Positions 61,548 to 64,000 of a stretch of 64,000 nucleotides of DNA are shown one piece after another. A model generated the notes under the pieces. It was not told the origin of the DNA. It saw nothing but the letters and a program-made list of their open reading frames with translations, and searched no databases. Within the stretch, counting starts at the first letter, position 1; the number at the start of each line of letters is the position of its first letter. The stretch spans positions 1 to 64,000 of the forward strand of contig NZ_BALM01000021.1 of NCBI RefSeq assembly GCF_000614975.1, in the 5' to 3' direction. Made by a program: the position numbers and the translations under genes. This stretch comes from Shewanella marina JCM 15074. Its GTDB lineage: Bacteria; Pseudomonadota; Gammaproteobacteria; Enterobacterales; Shewanellaceae.

Positions 61548-61644
61548 TCTATTATCTCCACACAAAATTTGAATTGAGTGCGCGGAGTGGGTTTGCTGGG
61601 CTACTTCACCAGGTTGTATAAACCGTCTCCTGAACACGGGGCGT

Positions 61645-61673
61645 ATATTAAGCTTGTTCATGTGAGTGTTCAA
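61645..61673 (-). promoter_or_regulatory. Sigma70-like promoter of the small unit
   Basis: On the minus strand TTGAAC (61673-61668), 17-base spacer, TAATAT (61650-61645): five of six consensus bases at -10, four at -35, perfect spacing. Confidence 0.6.
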
Positions 61674-61999
61674 ACGAGTAAAATTGTGATTTCACATTAA
61701 AAAAACTAATCCATTATATGATTTATCCTTGTCTGTTATTTACTAATTTTTATTAGTGTCATGAAATATAAGTTTATTTTTAATTGTGTCAAAAATGTTA
61801 CTGGTAAATATTCTAACTCAAACTTAAAAATAAAATGTTTTTTCAATCGGTATGTAGACGTTTTATTGTGAACGTCTTATTTCTGGGTGTTACTGTCATT
61901 TGTTAAATTCTCCCTATCATTAGTGTTTGTGGTTGGCAATCGGTTGTTATTGCGTGATGTGATGCAGTTAAACAAAATGCGTTCTTTATCTGTGATTGA

Positions 62000-62013
62000 T
62001 TGATTTAGATCAT
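62000..62013 (+). promoter_or_regulatory. FNR/EtrA-like box
   Basis: TTGATTTAGATCAT differs from the consensus TTGAT-N4-ATCAA at one base; 338 bases before cydA. Confidence 0.5.
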
Positions 62014-62145
62014 AAAATGAAATGTACATTTTTAAGGCTAAAAAACGATAACTTATAGCTAAGTAGTTGATTTTAATTTTTAAATGTTAATTTGCTTATA
62101 TAAAGGTTTGATTCTGGTTTTTAATATCACACAATGTGCAAACAA

Positions 62146-62161
62146 TGTGATTGCTGACACA
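62146..62161 (+). promoter_or_regulatory. CRP-like site
   Basis: TGTGATTGCTGACACA matches TGTGA-N6-TCACA with one mismatch, 190 bases before cydA. CRP control of cytochrome bd is known in Shewanella oneidensis. Confidence 0.5.
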
Positions 62162-62350
62162 TTTTTGTGTAAAAATAACATGTTTTAGGTGTTATCTTTG
62201 TGGAAGCTGGCAAAATCAGTAAAAAGGCGGTTTATCTTTGCTTTAAACCGCGTTAAACAATGTAGCAATCGCTAAATTAAGCTATGAAGCACTAAGTTGT
62301 GATGTAACAAAATACTCACATTAGGATACGCACCACGTAAGGAGTCACCA

Positions 62351-63906
62351 ATGATTGTTGAAGAGGTTGTTGAGCTATCGCGCTTGCAGTTTGCGCTAAC
62401 GGCCATGTATCACTTCCTGTTTGTACCGCTAACTCTCGGGTTGGCATTTTTGCTTGCTATTATGGAATCACTTTATGTGATGACTAATAAGCAAATCTAT
62501 AAAGATATGACCAAGTTCTGGGGTAAGTTATTCGGTATTAACTTTGCGCTAGGTGTCACAACTGGTTTAGCAATGGAATTCCAGTTCGGTACTAACTGGG
62601 CTTACTTCTCTCATTACGTAGGAGATATTTTTGGCGCACCACTAGCGATTGAAGGCCTAATGGCATTCTTCTTAGAATCTACCTTAGTGGGTATGTTCTT
62701 CTTTGGTTGGGATCGTTTCAGCAAACGTCAGCATCTTGCGGTGACTTGGTTAGTGGCAATCGCTTCTAACATGTCTGCATTGTGGATCTTGGTTGCTAAT
62801 GGTTGGATGCAAAACCCTGTGGGCTCAATCTTCAATTACGAAACCATGCGTATGGAGATGACAAGCTTTGCTGATGTGCTATTTAACCCTGTTGCTCAGG
62901 TTAAGTTTGTACACACAGTAGCATCGGGTTATGTGGCTGGCGCGATGTTTGTACTATCAATTAGTGCTTACTATATTCTTAAAAAGCGTGATTTACCGTT
63001 TGCTCGTCGTTCATTTGCAATTGCAGCAAGCTTTGGTTTGGCGTCAATTTTATCAGTAATGGTATTAGGCGACGAATCTGGCTATGAAGTAGGTGAAGTA
63101 CAGAAGGTGAAACTTGCAGCTGTTGAAGCTGAATGGCACACAGAACCTGCTCCAGCGGCATTTACTGCATTTGGTTTCCCTAATCAAGAAACGATGGAAA
63201 CGGATTACGCGGTTAAGATCCTTATTTAATGGGGATTATTGCAACACGTTCATTAGATGAGCAAGTGACGGGTATTCGTGACTTAGTGGTTGATCATGAA
63301 GTACGTATTCGTAATGGTATGAAAGCATATGCAATGCTTGAACAACTACGCGCGGGTAATGAGACTCCTGAGCTACGCGCACAGTTTGAAGCGGCTAAAG
63401 TTGACTTAGGTTACGGCTTATTACTGAAGCGTTATACCAATGATGTGGTTGATGCGACTGAAGAGCAGATCAAAGCGGCTGCACTTGATTCTATTCCGAA
63501 TGTAGCGCCTATGTTCTGGAGTTTCCGCGTGATGGTTGGCTTAGGCATGGTGATGTTATTTGTATTTGCTGCTGCGTTCTGGCAAAGCACACGTCATAAG
63601 ATCGATGAAAAGCCGTGGGTACTAAAAGCTGCACTATACAGTTTACCACTACCTTGGATCGCGATTGAGTGTGGTTGGTTTGTGGCTGAATATGGCCGTC
63701 AACCATGGACGATTTCTGAAGTGTTACCTACCTTTATGTCGTCATCAAGTCTGACAACGGGTGATGTATGGTTCAGTATCATCTCTATTACCGTGTTCTA
63801 CACTATTTTATTGGCGATTGAGATGTTCTTAATGTTCAAGTTTGCTCGTCTTGGCCCAAGTAGCCTAAAGACGGGTCGTTATCACTTTGAAAAACTTGAA
63901 GCTTAA
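62351..63906 (+). CDS. cydA: Cytochrome bd ubiquinol oxidase subunit I, frame broken
   Basis: Quinol-oxidising, haem-bearing subunit of the high-affinity terminal oxidase of the inner membrane. The first 292 codons have the haem b595 His in [37 protein letters not shown], and [20 protein letters not shown] leading into the Q-loop. The frame ends at 63229 after YAVKIL; one added C in the CC at 63220-63221 gives [18 protein letters not shown] and continues to HFEKLEA at 63906, with the conserved [17 protein letters not shown]. About 518 residues, normal length. A GTG/ATG start of a second gene at 63229 is not needed. Confidence 0.95.
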
Positions 63907-63921
63907 GCGAGGGATGCAGTT

Positions 63922-64000
63922 ATGTTTGACTATGAAATACTAAGATTTATTTGGTGGGCATTAGTCGGTGTGCTTTTCATCGGTTTTGCTGTAACAGACG
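63922..64000 (+). CDS. cydB: Cytochrome bd oxidase subunit II (3' truncated by the window)
   Basis: MFDYEILRFIWWALVGVLFI and GFAVTD are visible, the usual start of CydB with its first membrane helix. It starts 15 bases after the cydA stop, in the usual cydAB operon. Confidence 0.92.
   Translation, partial: MFDYEILRFIWWALVGVLFIGFAVTD

Larger units (their letters stand above)
61388..61637 (-). ncRNA. Small leftward transcription unit (sRNA or micro-protein gene)
   Basis: A promoter at 61645-61673, a putative start near 61637, a ribosome site with mini-ORF at 61494-61547, and a strong terminator at 61390-61421 define a unit of about 250 bases in the purL-cydA gap. The leader between promoter and ORF is about 90 bases. 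Function unknown; it may be an sRNA, a leader, or a gene for a short peptide. Confidence 0.5.
61680..62350. other. cydA upstream regulatory region
   Basis: About 670 AT-rich bases without a gene between the small unit and cydA. It contains the FNR-like and CRP-like sites listed separately and ends in the AAGGAGT ribosome site of cydA (62,339-62,345). Its length suggests several control sites. Confidence 0.6.

Noticed and set aside
63229..63906. Second gene starting at 63229 as a separate oxidase subunit
   Set aside because: It is the C-terminal half of CydA; the conserved Q-loop-to-helix sequence is restored by one C.

Overview
The window is one contiguous piece of a gammaproteobacterial chromosome, most probably Shewanella. 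The evidence is the smpB-ssrA-ratA-ratB-bamE and rlmN-pilW-rodZ-ispG-hisS-yfgM-bamB-der gene orders, an aceBA glyoxylate operon, and a tmRNA tag reading ANDDNYALAA. The sequence is moderately AT-rich, and the accessory part is richer still in AT.

Region 1 (1 to about 22,690) is the right part of a P2/HP1/K139-type prophage whose last bases abut the 3' end of ssrA (tmRNA). Portal and terminase (Q, P) read leftward. Capsid, head completion, sheath, tube, lysozyme, holin, tail chaperone, tape measure, baseplate, fibre and hub genes read rightward in a tightly coupled late operon. The left edge holds a partial membrane-TPR gene in the position where P2 carries tin/old. The right edge (19.8-22.2 kb) holds non-structural cargo: a small leftward ORF, an HTH regulator overlapping a polytopic membrane protein, a small exported peptide and a secreted endonuclease I. 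The integrase and the second att site must lie left of the window.

Region 2 (22.7-29.9 kb) is core chromosome: ssrA and smpB (trans-translation), ratA/ratB, bamE, then aceB-aceA (glyoxylate shunt) and mtfA. Region 3 (30-38.5 kb) is a variable stretch. It holds a leftward tandem of orphan ParA, periplasmic solute-binding protein and membrane diguanylate cyclase, then small proteins, a GNAT enzyme, a metallophosphatase whose upstream region is a MITE-like element, and a CNNM/CBS membrane protein.

Region 4 (38.7-64 kb) is housekeeping: rlmN to der (tRNA/rRNA modification, pilus assembly, cell shape, isoprenoids, histidyl-tRNA synthetase, outer-membrane assembly, ribosome assembly), a DUF3612 regulator, xseA, guaB-guaA and purL (purines), tadA, mltF, and cydA with the start of cydB. 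Three MITE-like elements with a shared internal core lie between these genes.

Many reading frames are broken, including genes unlikely to be dead such as guaA, aceA and cydA. Nearly all are repaired by adding one base to a short homopolymer, usually G/C. I therefore treat them as probable sequencing errors and annotate full-length genes. One break, in the tail assembly chaperone, sits on a perfect A-AAA-AAA slippery heptamer where related phages use programmed frameshifting, so it is kept apart.
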